From the NCBI RefSeq assembly GCF_000600005.1, contig NZ_CP007446.1, positions 124,001-188,000 of the forward strand: DNA of 64,000 nucleotides, in the 5' to 3' direction. This DNA comes from Snodgrassella alvi wkB2. GTDB lineage: Bacteria > Pseudomonadota > Gammaproteobacteria > Burkholderiales > Neisseriaceae. A program made the position numbers and the translations under genes. Position 1 is the stretch's first letter. Every line of letters starts with the position of its first letter. Below the pieces are notes generated by a model. The model made no database searches. It was not told the origin of the DNA and saw nothing but the letters and a program-made list of their open reading frames with translations. Positions 36,495-45,680 of this stretch are shown one piece after another.

Positions 36495-36520
36495 AGGTGG
36501 GCACCCAGCCCACCTTATTT
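36495..36520 (+). terminator. Intrinsic terminator after SUKH copy 1
   Basis: AGGTGGGC (36495-36502) pairs with GCCCACCT (36508-36515), loop ACCCA, then TATTTT. It is repeated after copy 2. The remainder of 36521-36865 is AT-rich with no gene seen. Confidence 0.75.
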
Positions 36521-36865
36521 TCTGCATTTGAAATTTATATACAGCGTATTTAATCTTTTAAATTTTATCTTGTTGTTACTTGTAATTGCGATTAATAATT
36601 ACGATATTCACATATCTATATATCCCGCAATAGATATGATTTTTAATGAATAGTAAAAATACTTGATCAAATTGAATGGAATTAATTTATAAATATTATG
36701 TTTGAGAAATTAAAAAAATTTTGATTTCCTGTAAAAATACTGACAGTAAAAAACGATGAATTCGATGGATTATTTTTTAGAACAATTAGTTTATTCTAAA
36801 TGGGTGTAAATAGGATTTATAATTTTAATTTATATATTTAAGAAATAATTTATCTGATTTGGATT

Positions 36866-37096
36866 ATGAAATCATACCCCAAAAGGCTTATAAATTCTGT
36901 TAAAGGAAATGGCTCTCTAGGAGCAAAATGGATGGGAGATCCGAGAAATATTGTTTTCTTACAAAATGATCGTCATCCTAGCGGTTTTAATGAACATGTT
37001 CATGGACCAAAGGGGCATAAAGGAACTACACGAAATCCAACCAATGGGCGTTTGATAGATCGAGGCTCTACTTTAAGACAACGTAATAAATGCTGA
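36866..37096 (+). pseudogene. Duplicated, disarmed GHH nuclease tail fragment
   Basis: 76 codons homologous to the last half of the tail at 35650-35857: INSVKGNGSLGAKWMGDPRN, NEHVHGPKGHKGTTRNPTNG, IDRGSTLRQRN. The GHH active-site segment is lost: where copy 1 has GYTGHHINSV this copy has YPKRLINSV. No Rhs core precedes it. It cannot be an active toxin and probably survives only as a passenger of the intact second immunity gene. Confidence 0.7.
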
Positions 37097-37108
37097 AGGT
37101 GAAAATAT

Positions 37109-37672
37109 ATGTCTATTGATAATAGTCTGCGTAAATTTGCAGAAACATTTCAAAACAGTAATGAAACTATAGGGATAATGCAGTATTCTAATATGAAATT
37201 AAAAGCTGATAAAATTGACCTTCCAATAACTGGTGAGATTCTATACTTTTATGACCATATGATACTTGAAGATGGGCCAATATTAGGAAACGATTTATAT
37301 ATTCGATTTATCGAAAGAAATCAATTGAAAAATATCCTTGATGGCTGGGATAATGATCCAGAATGGAAAGATAGTTATATCATATTTGCTGACCGTAATG
37401 GTGATGTGTTGTTGTGTGATTCATCTGACATTAAATCTCCTGTTTATGGTAGTGTACAGATGGATATGTATAAAATGACAGACTCGTTAAGTGATTTTTT
37501 AGATATTTATTCAAACCTTATTAAAGTGGAAGAGGTTGAGTTTGGCGGTGATGTAGCTGATGATGATTTTAATTACAAACCTGAATATTTATTAAGAATT
37601 GAAGAAGAATTAAACAAAAATCTTTCTTCTAAATTGTTTGTAGATAATTTTATGTATTTTTTCTTTGGATAA
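37109..37672 (+). CDS. SUKH family immunity protein, copy 2
   Basis: 187 aa, same length and end as copy 1, differing at scattered residues concentrated in the first 90 positions (for example KFAETFQNSNETIGIMQYSN versus KFVEIFQNSNSSSGVMQYSN). The SUKH centre GWDNDPEWKDSYIIFADRNG is kept. Its toxin partner is destroyed, so it would be retained for protection against kin carrying a related nuclease. Confidence 0.78.
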   Translation: MSIDNSLRKFAETFQNSNETIGIMQYSNMKLKADKIDLPITGEILYFYDHMILEDGPILGNDLYIRFIERNQLKNILDGWDNDPEWKDSYIIFADRNGDVLLCDSSDIKSPVYGSVQMDMYKMTDSLSDFLDIYSNLIKVEEVEFGGDVADDDFNYKPEYLLRIEEELNKNLSSKLFVDNFMYFFFG

Positions 37673-37733
37673 TCAACTATATAAAAACGTATAGTTTCTC
37701 CAATAATCCATTATAGCTTTTGATTTACTGCAT

Positions 37734-37760
37734 AGGTGGGCACCCAGCCCACCTTATTTT
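37734..37760 (+). terminator. Intrinsic terminator after SUKH copy 2
   Basis: AGGTGGGC (37734-37741) pairs with GCCCACCT (37747-37754), loop ACCCA, then TATTTTATGG. Second copy of the hairpin at 36495. Confidence 0.72.
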
Positions 37761-37824
37761 ATGGAAATAAAATAAGAGTATATTTTGTACTTGTTGACAA
37801 ACATTGAAATTATCACATATTTCT

Positions 37825-39170
37825 AGTACAACGCTGCCAACCAGCTTATTGACGCCACCCTGCCGGCCGGGTGTACCATCAGCAAACTGTATTATGGTTC
37901 CGGCCATCTGCACCAGATTAACCTGGACGGTCAGATTATCAGCGACATCTAGCGTGACCTGCTGCACCGGTAAACTCTGCGCAGCCAGGGCAGAATGCAC
38001 ACCAGTTTTCAAACGACCGAACCAGCCGGCTGGCAGGCAAAAAACACAATCGTCAGGGACAGAGCGATTACCGCTACGACGAACACGGACGTACCCGCAG
38101 TAAACAGACCGCCAGCGGTACCCAGTATTAACCATTACGATGCCGAACACCGCCTGACCGAAGTGCGTATCGAACAGCTAAACCATACTGAACGCTACGG
38201 CTACGTCTACGATGCCCTCGGCCGGCGGATTGAAAAACACCGGCTAGACCGTGACGGCAAACCATGCAACCGCACCACCTTCCTGTGGGACGGGCTGCAG
38301 ATGATTCAGGAAAGCAGCGCAGACAAACGGCAGAGCCTGTATCTGTATACTGACGAAGGCAGCTATGAACCGCTGGCGCGGATAGACCGGACCGGTAATC
38401 AGGAACAACAAATCTACTACTTCCATACCGACCTGAACGGCATGCCGGAGGAGCTGACGGATGAAGCCGGTGAAATTGTGTGGGAATGCTCATACCAGCT
38501 GTGGGGCAAACCGGTACAGGAGATTGCTCATAGATAGATACAACAGAATCTGAGGTATCAAGGACAGTATTTAGACAGAGAAACAGGACTGCACTACAAT
38601 ACTTTCAGGTACTATGATCCGGATATAGGTAGATTTACTCAGCCAGACCCGATTGGGTTGCTGGGTGGCTTGAATCTGTATCAGTATGCGCCTAATGGGT
38701 TTACTTGGATTGATCCACTTGGTTTGAGCTGTAGTTTTGATAGTAAGTCGAATCGTTGGCGTAATAATGAAACAGGACGTTTTAACAAACGTCCGACTGA
38801 TCTGTCAGAATTAGTTCATAATGGTCAGATTAAATATAATGACGTTACTAAATGGGCTAACCAAGGTGGTATTTCTAATCAGTGGATGTCTTCATCACAA
38901 TTCCCATCAGGAGGTTTTAAATATCAAACAAACTCCAATGGAATTACATATTCAGTACATGGACATGGTACAAACCCTAATGCTGTAGCTAGATATCCGA
39001 GTTCAAATGCTGCAAAAGGCCCCACAGCTTCAATTACGACACGTCCTACTGGTGGGGCTCATTCGGCACAAACCAATACATTATCTAATGGAACAAAAGT
39101 GAATAGTAGAGGAAGAGATGATGTGCAAATGAACCAGTCACATATTCCATTAATAAATTCTCCATTTTAA
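37825..39170 (+). pseudogene. Heavily damaged Rhs core fragment with a toxin tail
   Basis: The Rhs homology starts at about 37825 and carries stops at TAG 37950-37952, TAA 37971-37973 and TAG 38535-38537, a frameshift near 38130, and internal deletions around 38015-38095 that join non-adjacent YD repeats. The last stretch is intact: [19 protein letters not shown] and IDPLGL (to 38726). A 147-residue tail follows ([48 protein letters not shown]). The HGHG...NPNA block resembles the polymorphic toxin type 30 pattern, tentatively. Immunity candidate follows after 17 nt. Confidence 0.75.
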
Positions 39171-39187
39171 TTTTTAGGTAAATAGCA

Positions 39188-39502
39188 ATGATTCGAAAAA
39201 TATTAAATGACATAAAAAATGGCCCAACCATTTTAACACTATCTCAAATAATAGGTATAATAAAGTCTCTTCAATTACTTAAAGTTGAGGAAATATTAAA
39301 AAATGACAAAGATTTTTTGGAAATATTAGATTTATTAGTTGAGTCTTATTCTGATTCTGCAATATTTGAAGTTAATAATAATAATAAATTTTTTTTAGAA
39401 AAATTTAGTGATTGGCTACTTAAATTAGGAAAAAAATATCCAATTGGTAGAAATAAAGATGATTTAAGCTCATATTCAGATATTTTTTTAAAAGAAATGT
39501 AA
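39188..39502 (+). CDS. Immunity protein candidate (104 aa)
   Basis: Basic-to-neutral helical protein (TLSQIIGIIKSLQLLKVEEI, FLEILDLLVESYSDSAIFEV) directly downstream of the damaged toxin module. The family is not recognised. Ribosome binding site TTAGGTAAA is weak. Position in the repeated toxin-immunity pattern is the main support. The frame is intact while its toxin's Rhs core is not. Confidence 0.55.
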   Translation: MIRKILNDIKNGPTILTLSQIIGIIKSLQLLKVEEILKNDKDFLEILDLLVESYSDSAIFEVNNNNKFFLEKFSDWLLKLGKKYPIGRNKDDLSSYSDIFLKEM

Positions 39503-39567
39503 AATAAAAGCAGAAGTGATACTAAAAATCTTCTTGATATTTTTAAATTTCTTTTTTTACATATTTT

Positions 39568-40692
39568 CTAGACCGAAGAGGGACAGAAGAATACAACTAC
39601 AACCTGATTCGCTGTAACCAGCTGCTGCATTTCAGAGGACACCACTACCGCTACGACGAGCACGGCAGAACTCAGACCAAACAGACCATCGGCACAACCC
39701 AGCACTACCACTACGATGCTGAACACCGCCTGAGCGAAGTACGCATCGAACAAACAGGCCGCAGTCAGCGTTACGGCTACGTCTACGACGCCCTTGGCCG
39801 GCGTATCGAAAAACATCAGATAGACCGCGAAGGCCAACCCTACAACCGTACCCGCTTCCTGTGGGACGGGTTAAGAATGATTCAGGAAACCGGTCCGAAT
39901 CATCCCACCAGCCTGTATATCTATACCGACCAGAACAGCTACGAACCACTGGCGCGGATAGATAAACGAGGTAATGACCCAGAAAGGGTAATGTACTTCC
40001 ACACCGATCTGAACGGCATGCCGGAGGAGCTGACGGATGAAGCCGGTGAAATCGTCTGGGAATGTTCATATCAGTTATGGGGCAAACCGGTACAGGAGAT
40101 TGCCCATACAGAGATACAACAGAACCTGCGTTATCAGGGACAGTATTTAGACAGAGAAACCGGACTGCACTACAATACTTTCAGGTACTATGACCCGGAT
40201 ACAGGTCGCTTTACCCAGCCTGATCCGATTGGATTGCTGGGTGGCTATAATCTGTATCAGTATGCGCCAAATGCGTTTATGTGGATTGATCCGCTGGGAT
40301 TAAGCGGGGAAAATATATTTATCCATTATACGGATAAGGCTGGTTTAGAGAACATAATGAATACTGGAGTTATTGAACCAAACTCAAAAGGTAAGGTTTA
40401 TGTTACGGATATATTAATGACACCTCGGGACGCAATGAGAGATATTTTCATTAATGATCCAATTCATACGGGACGTGGCGACTATGCAATTATATTTAAG
40501 GTTGATAATTTGCAAATGGGTAATATTATACAGAGCTCTGAGTTGGAGTATATTCATTCAGGCCGGTTGAAACTAGGTGAGGTATTTCATGCAGGTAAAA
40601 ATCCTTATGATATTTTCTCTCATTTATCTTATGAGCAACGACTGAAGATGACTCAGGAACAAATTAAATCTAGAGGAAATGGATGTGGCTGA
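39568..40692 (+). CDS. Orphan Rhs core fragment with ADP-ribosyltransferase-like tail
   Basis: Rhs homology begins near 39568 (LDRRGTEEYNYNLIRCNQLL) right after an in-frame stop at 39544, with no start codon until ATG 39877. The core ends at IDPLGL (to 40302). The 129-residue tail opens IFIHYTDKAGLENIMNTGVI, then GKVYVTDILMTPRDAM and GRGDYAIIFKVD. The HYT motif, the following helix and the later YxT segment fit the Tox-ART-HYD1 type of ADP-ribosyltransferase toxins. It overlaps its immunity candidate by 14 nt. Confidence 0.75.
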   Translation, partial: LDRRGTEEYNYNLIRCNQLLHFRGHHYRYDEHGRTQTKQTIGTTQHYHYDAEHRLSEVRIEQTGRSQRYGYVYDALGRRIEKHQIDREGQPYNRTRFLWDGLRMIQETGPNHPTSLYIYTDQNSYEPLARIDKRGNDPERVMYFHTDLNGMPEELTDEAGEIVWECSYQLWGKPVQEIAHTEIQQNLRYQGQYLDRETGLHYNTFRYYDPDTGRFTQPDPIGLLGGYNLYQYAPNAFMWIDPLGLSGENIFIHYTDKAGLENIMNTGVIEPNSKGKVYVTDILMTPRDAMRDIFINDPIHTGRGDYAIIFKVDNLQMGNIIQSSELEYIHSGRLKLGEVFHAGKNPYDIFSHLSYEQRLKMTQEQIKSRGNGCG

Positions 40693-41017
40693 TAACCAAG
40701 AAAAATCATTGACTTTAAGTCAAGGTGAAGTAAACGCCTTAAAAAAAGCGATTATGTATTTAAAATTTTCCTGTGAGGAAACAGAGTCTGTAATGTATGC
40801 AGGTAGTCCTCTCATAAACTCTGTTTTTTCTAAATTATTAGTAATTGATGATTTAGGGGAGTACACTATTGATTTTTTTAAAAAAAGGCATCCTGAGAAC
40901 GAGAGATTCGTTTTAACTAAATTAGATAAATTAGAGCTAGAAAATGGTCGGAAATTTGAAAGTGAAGTGAAGGAAAATTCATTTAGGGAATGCCTTTATC
41001 CATTCTCAAGAAAATAA
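40679..41017 (+). CDS. Immunity protein candidate for the ART-like tail
   Basis: 112 aa, starting inside the last codons of the toxin tail (14-nt overlap, ribosome binding site AGAGGAAA). Blocks LTLSQGEVNALKKAIMYLKF and FFKKRHPENERFVLTKLDKL are helical and charged; family unknown to me. The coding overlap argues for coupled expression and partnership with the ART-like tail. Confidence 0.6.
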   Translation: MDVADNQEKSLTLSQGEVNALKKAIMYLKFSCEETESVMYAGSPLINSVFSKLLVIDDLGEYTIDFFKKRHPENERFVLTKLDKLELENGRKFESEVKENSFRECLYPFSRK

Positions 41018-41088
41018 TCTTCGTATTATGAATAATAAATAATAGTCGGTTAGAAAATTAATTCTTACCGGCATGCCTTTTAATCCAT

Positions 41089-42543
41089 AACCGTCAAATC
41101 ATCAGCGACATCGAGCGCGACCTGCTGCAATGGGAAACCCTGCGCAGCCAGGGCAGAATGAATACCAGTTTTCAATACGACCGCACCAGCCGCCTGACCG
41201 GCAAACAGACCAAACGTCCGGGAGCGGGCATCCTGCCGGATATCATACTGGACCGCAACTACAGCTACGACAATCTAGACCGGCTGGTAAGCAAAAAACA
41301 CAATCGTCAGGTACAGAGCGATTACCGCTACGACGTAACCGGCCGCATCGAAAGCTGCCGCAACGAAGCGTACTGGGAAACCCTGCAATACGATGCTGCG
41401 GCCAACCTACTGGACAGAAGACGTGGCGAAGAAGAAAGCAATCAGAACCTGATCTGCTTTAATCAGCTGCTCAGCTTCCGCGGACTGAAATACAGCTACG
41501 ACGAACACGGGCGTACCCGCAGCAAACAAACCGCCAGCGGTACCCAGTATTACCATTACGATGCCGAACACCGCCTGACCGAAGTGCGTATCAAACAGCT
41601 GAACCATACTGAACGCTACGGCTACGTCTACGATGCCCTCGGCCGGCGGATTGAAAAACACCGGCTGGACCGTGACGGCAAGCCATGCAACCGCACCACC
41701 TTCCTGTGGGACGGGCTGCAAATGATTCAGGAAAGCAGTGCAGACAAACGGCAGAGCCTGTATCTGTATACCGATGAAGGCAGCTATGAACCGCTGGCGC
41801 GAATAGACAGAAACGGTAATCAGGAACAACACATCTACTACTTCCATACCGACCTGAACGGCATGCCGGAGGAGCTGACAGATGAAGCCGGTGAAATCGT
41901 CTGGGAATGTTCATACCAGCTGTGGGGCAAACCGATACAGGAGATTGCCCATACAGAGATACAACAGAACCTGAGGTATCAAGGACAGTATTTAGACAGA
42001 GAAACCGGACTGCACTACAATACTTTCAGGTACTACGATCCGGATACAGGCCGCTTTACGCAGCCTGATCCGATTGGATTGCTGGGTGGGTTTAATCTGT
42101 ATCAGTATGCGCCTAATGGGTTGACTTGGGTCGATCCGTGGGGATTGACTGACACCCCTCTAGAAAAGGGCTTACCACTTTCTGATGCTACTAAAATTTA
42201 TAGGATTAGTACTAATGGTCATTATGGATTTGATTTCAATCCTCGAGAAATAGAAGCTATTAATAAAGGAAAATTAGCTCCACCAGGTGTTTCTGTTATT
42301 AGGGCTAATAGTGTCGATGAAGCCACTAAAATATGGAATGAAGCTTTTCCTAATAGGCCTGCGACAAGTGTGGGTGAAGCAAAAGTCGTAGATCTTAGAA
42401 AAATTGGATTTGATGTTATTCATGATCCATCTAAAGGTAAGTTGGGAGTAAACCATGCAAGATTAATTCACTCAGAAGGTATTAATGGTTTTAATACTAA
42501 TAAAAGTAAACTATTTGGCATTTTCAAAGGATGTAAAGAGTAA
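41089..42543 (+). CDS. Orphan Rhs core fragment with unknown toxin tail
   Basis: Rhs homology starts at about 41089 (NRQIISDIERDLLQ), in frame with the ATG at 41158, which equals an internal Met of the full-length effector, so this is not a real start. The core ends at VDPWGL (to 42147). The 131-residue tail opens with LEKGLPLSDATKIYRISTNG, then NPREIEAINKGKLAPPGVSV, GEAKVVDLRKIGFDVIHDPS and GVNHARLIHSEGINGF. I do not recognise its fold. Immunity candidate overlaps the stop. Confidence 0.7.
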   Translation, partial: NRQIISDIERDLLQWETLRSQGRMNTSFQYDRTSRLTGKQTKRPGAGILPDIILDRNYSYDNLDRLVSKKHNRQVQSDYRYDVTGRIESCRNEAYWETLQYDAAANLLDRRRGEEESNQNLICFNQLLSFRGLKYSYDEHGRTRSKQTASGTQYYHYDAEHRLTEVRIKQLNHTERYGYVYDALGRRIEKHRLDRDGKPCNRTTFLWDGLQMIQESSADKRQSLYLYTDEGSYEPLARIDRNGNQEQHIYYFHTDLNGMPEELTDEAGEIVWECSYQLWGKPIQEIAHTEIQQNLRYQGQYLDRETGLHYNTFRYYDPDTGRFTQPDPIGLLGGFNLYQYAPNGLTWVDPWGLTDTPLEKGLPLSDATKIYRISTNGHYGFDFNPREIEAINKGKLAPPGVSVIRANSVDEATKIWNEAFPNRPATSVGEAKVVDLRKIGFDVIHDPSKGKLGVNHARLIHSEGINGFNTNKSKLFGIFKGCKE

Positions 42544-42884
42544 TGATGAAAGACTATATTGTTTCATTTAGAGATAAACAGAGATATGCTCTTATAGAAT
42601 ATAAAAAAATTGAAAAGTTTGATCATTATTATGAAGGAGTGATTATTGAATCTAATTTTCCGAAAGAAGTAATTTTTTTTATTAATGAATGTAATTCGAT
42701 TATTAATGATATGGCGATATCTCTTTTGGATGAGATTGAAGAAAAATTATATTCTTATGATATTGGTTTGGAAAAAAATTGTTCTAGAATTTTTGATATT
42801 GAATTTATTGATAAAAATAAAATTTCTTTTTTTACAAAATACCCATCAAGTCAAGGTTATTTAGATAAATATCCGAATAGTTAA
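42543..42884 (+). CDS. Immunity protein candidate (113 aa)
   Basis: Starts in the toxin stop (TAATG) with AAAGGA upstream. Acidic and hydrophobic mix (YIVSFRDKQRYALIEYKKIE, INECNSIINDMAISLLDEIE); no signal peptide; family unknown. Paired by overlap with the preceding toxin tail. Confidence 0.6.
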   Translation: MMKDYIVSFRDKQRYALIEYKKIEKFDHYYEGVIIESNFPKEVIFFINECNSIINDMAISLLDEIEEKLYSYDIGLEKNCSRIFDIEFIDKNKISFFTKYPSSQGYLDKYPNS

Positions 42885-42906
42885 TTAATATAAAAATCGT
42901 AATATT

Positions 42907-43665
42907 TATGAGTCACTGGCGCGGATAGATAAACGAGGTAATGAGCCCGAAAGGGTAATGTACTTCCACACTGACCTGAATGGTTGCCCGGAAGAGCTTA
43001 CCGATACAAACGGCGAATTACTCTGGGAATGCAGCTTTCAGTTATGGGGGAAACGGATTCATGAAATCGAACATGAATCAGTAGAGCAAAACCTCAGATA
43101 TCAGGGACAGTATTTAGACAGAGAAACCGGCTTACATTACAATACTTTCAGGTATTATGATCCGGATATAGGACGCTTTACCCAGCCTGATCCGATTGGG
43201 TTAGCCGGTGGCTTGAATCTGTATCAGTATGCGCCTAATGGGTTGACTTGGATTGATCCGCTAGGACTTGCAGCACTTTATGATATAGGTACATATGGCA
43301 GCTTAAATGGAACAAAACATGTAGGTGATAACCTACAAGCCCATGAACTTATTCGCCATGAATATCTGAAACAATTAGGTCTGGCTGATAAAGCACGATT
43401 GTCTTCGAATCCTTCGATTGCGCTAGATCTTGATCATCATACTAGAAGTCCTTCTAAAGATTCACGAGGAATTGGAGGAGTACATTACCATGAAGCACAA
43501 ATTAGGGCAGAGAAAGGATTAGGTCGTAATCAATTCGCGTCAACAATCAAAGAAGAATTGGATATAACATCTGAAGCTCTGAGAAGAGCTGGTGTTCCTG
43601 AAGAGAAAATTGGTATACTGAGAAAAAAATCAGAGAGATTTTATAAAAAAATTAGCGAATGTTAA
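42907..43665 (+). CDS. Orphan Rhs core fragment with HNH-like tail
   Basis: The shortest core fragment with a tail: homology from YESLARIDKRGNEPERVMYF (42907) to IDPLGL (43269). The core is of the CPEELTD/KRIHEIEHE type like the full-length gene. The 131-residue tail has YDIGTYGSLNGTKHVGDNLQ, AHELIRHEYLKQLGLADK, ALDLDHHTRSPSKDSRGIGG and GLGRNQFASTIKEELDITSE. The LDHH motif and spaced His residues suggest an HNH-family metal nuclease, but this is tentative. Immunity candidate follows after 10 nt. Confidence 0.68.
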   Translation, partial: YESLARIDKRGNEPERVMYFHTDLNGCPEELTDTNGELLWECSFQLWGKRIHEIEHESVEQNLRYQGQYLDRETGLHYNTFRYYDPDIGRFTQPDPIGLAGGLNLYQYAPNGLTWIDPLGLAALYDIGTYGSLNGTKHVGDNLQAHELIRHEYLKQLGLADKARLSSNPSIALDLDHHTRSPSKDSRGIGGVHYHEAQIRAEKGLGRNQFASTIKEELDITSEALRRAGVPEEKIGILRKKSERFYKKISEC

Positions 43666-43675
43666 TGTAGATATC

Positions 43676-44287
43676 ATGCAACAAGTATATGAACTTATAC
43701 CTTCATCAAATGAAAATAGTGGTATCAAATTTGGTGGAGGAGCATTTATTGATGGCCAGTGGCCCCAAAATCCATTAGGTGAAAATTTAACATTATTATT
43801 CACAATTGATAATGATAAATTATCTGACTCTATTAGTGGAATTAATCTTCCTAAAGCTAAATATATTTCCGTATTTTCAACATATAATGAAAATAGATAT
43901 TTCTTGGACGATATTGTTTATTCCGGTGATGATGCAGAACTTGATCACTTAAAATCAGGATTTACAAGAGTAACGCTAACAGACATATCAAAGCTATGCG
44001 AAAATAGTAATAACCTTGTTCCTCAATATCTTGAATTAAAAAAAACACAATTAGAGAATAGTGATTATCCAACATTTTCTTTTTTGTCAAATAAAATACC
44101 CAATGGAATTGTTGCTTGTGAAAAATTAATGCATGAATATGATTTTATTGGTCAATTATATTCATCAGATATTCCAGTTCATGATGGTGGAGCATTATTT
44201 TTATCTGATGCTATTGGGTATTTATTTTTAAAAAAGAAAATTGATGATTTTAATAATGCGGGTCTTTTTTTTGCTCAAACGGCATAA
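43676..44287 (+). CDS. Immunity protein candidate, DUF1963-like
   Basis: 203 aa, the largest immunity candidate here. The opening KFGGGAFIDGQWPQNPLGEN followed by LTLLFTIDNDKL resembles DUF1963/YwqG proteins (GG..W...L.fl.qI), a known immunity fold. It ends before the next Rhs fragment with only 22 nt in between. Specificity for the HNH-like tail is inferred from adjacency. Confidence 0.62.
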   Translation: MQQVYELIPSSNENSGIKFGGGAFIDGQWPQNPLGENLTLLFTIDNDKLSDSISGINLPKAKYISVFSTYNENRYFLDDIVYSGDDAELDHLKSGFTRVTLTDISKLCENSNNLVPQYLELKKTQLENSDYPTFSFLSNKIPNGIVACEKLMHEYDFIGQLYSSDIPVHDGGALFLSDAIGYLFLKKKIDDFNNAGLFFAQTA

Positions 44288-44309
44288 TTATTTTAACATA
44301 ACTATCTAA

Positions 44310-45680
44310 CTGCACCGCGAAGTATCACGCACTCAGGGATGCCTGAACACCCAGTTCAAATACGACCGCAACAGCCGGCTGCAACGCAAACAGATACAGC
44401 GCAATCAGAATCCCATCCTGCCTGATATCCTGCTCGAACGCAGCTACCAGTACGACAACCTCGACCGATTGGTAAGCAAAAAACACAGCAAACACGGCCA
44501 GACCGATTACCGCTATGATCACACCGGCAGAATCGAAGGCTGCCGTAATCAGAGATACTGGGAAACCCTGCAATACGATGCCGCTGCCAACCTGCTGGAC
44601 AGCAAATACAGAGAAGACTACAGCAATCACAACCTGATTCGCTGTAACCAGCTCCTGCATTTCAGAGGACACCACTACCGCTACGACGAGCACGGCAGAA
44701 CTGCCTGCAAACAGACCATCGGCACAACCCAGCACTACCACTACGATGCTGAACACCGCCTGAGCGAAGTACGCATCGAACAAACAGGCCGCAGTCAGCG
44801 TTACGGCTACGTCTACGACGCCCTTGGCCGGCGTATCGAAAAACATCAGATAGACCGCGAAGGCCAACCCTACAACTGTACCCGCTTCCTGTGGGACGGC
44901 TTAAGAATGATTCAGGAAACCGGCCCGAATCACCCCACCAGCCTGTATATCTATACCGACCAGAACAGCTATGAACCACTGGCACGTATAGACACAGACG
45001 GCAACCAAGAACAACATATCCGCTACTTCCACACCGACCTGAATGGCTGCCCGGAAGAGCTTACCGACGAAAACGGTAAAATACTGTGGGAATGCAGCTT
45101 TCAGCTCTGGGGGAAACGGATTCATGAAATCGAACACGAACCCATAGAGCAAAACCTCAGATATCAGGGACAATATTTAGACAGAGAAACCGGCTTACAT
45201 TACAATACTTTCAGGTACTATGATCCGGATATAGGACGCTTTACCCAGCCAGACCCGATTGGGCTGCTGGGTGGGTTTAATCTGTATCAGTATGCGCCTA
45301 ATGGGTTGACTTGGGTCGATCCGTGGGGGTTAATGAAATGTGGCCTTACAGGGAAGGAAGTTGGCAATGCAACTAACTTACCTATCATTAAGCGTGGTAG
45401 CCCTGAATGGAAGAAAGCAACTGAAATAATTCAGAGAGATGGTAAATCCAATTTTAGAGTGAAGGATAAAGCTACTGCTGAACAACTGTTAAAAGATGTT
45501 AGAGGAAAGATAGAGATTCAGCCTACTTACTCTGAAATTCCATACAAAAAAGGTTATGAACATCACCCTAATGAATCGCATACAATAAATGCACCAGAGA
45601 ATAATATACCCCACATAAAATGGAAGGATTGGAGTTTGGGTAAAAAATCTGGTGGAGCTGGGCATATATTTTATGAATAA
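44310..45680 (+). CDS. Orphan Rhs core fragment with unknown toxin tail
   Basis: Rhs homology starts at about 44310 (LHREVSRTQGCLNTQFKYDR), the first start-like codon being at 44469. The core ends at VDPWGL (to 45332). The 115-residue tail has GLTGKEVGNATNLPIIKRGS, NFRVKDKATAEQLLKDVRGK and GYEHHPNESHTINAPENNIP, then HIKWKDWSLGKKSGGAGHIF. I recognise it as a recurrent Rhs tail type without being able to name its activity. The immunity gene overlaps by 8 nt. Confidence 0.7.
   Translation: MHREVSRTQGCLNTQFKYDRNSRLQRKQIQRNQNPILPDILLERSYQYDNLDRLVSKKHSKHGQTDYRYDHTGRIEGCRNQRYWETLQYDAAANLLDSKYREDYSNHNLIRCNQLLHFRGHHYRYDEHGRTACKQTIGTTQHYHYDAEHRLSEVRIEQTGRSQRYGYVYDALGRRIEKHQIDREGQPYNCTRFLWDGLRMIQETGPNHPTSLYIYTDQNSYEPLARIDTDGNQEQHIRYFHTDLNGCPEELTDENGKILWECSFQLWGKRIHEIEHEPIEQNLRYQGQYLDRETGLHYNTFRYYDPDIGRFTQPDPIGLLGGFNLYQYAPNGLTWVDPWGLMKCGLTGKEVGNATNLPIIKRGSPEWKKATEIIQRDGKSNFRVKDKATAEQLLKDVRGKIEIQPTYSEIPYKKGYEHHPNESHTINAPENNIPHIKWKDWSLGKKSGGAGHIFYE

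Larger units (their letters stand above)
36880..37760 (+). repeat. Tandem duplicate of the GHH tail/SUKH/terminator block
   Basis: This ~880-bp segment is a diverged copy of about 35653-36530. It contains the toxin 3' end, the AAGGTGAAAAT spacer with ribosome binding site, the SUKH gene, and the terminator with its flanks (ACTATATAAAAACGTATAG). Synonymous and amino acid differences show the duplication is not recent. Confidence 0.8.

Noticed and set aside
35653-37760. CRISPR-like repetition
   Set aside because: The repetition is a single gene-sized duplication and shared Rhs core DNA; no short regular repeat-spacer array was seen anywhere in the window.
37995-38537. A 180-codon gene starting at 37995
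   Set aside because: Its first third is Rhs core read out of frame after a deletion, and it ends at a nonsense codon inside the core; it is part of the damaged module, not a gene.
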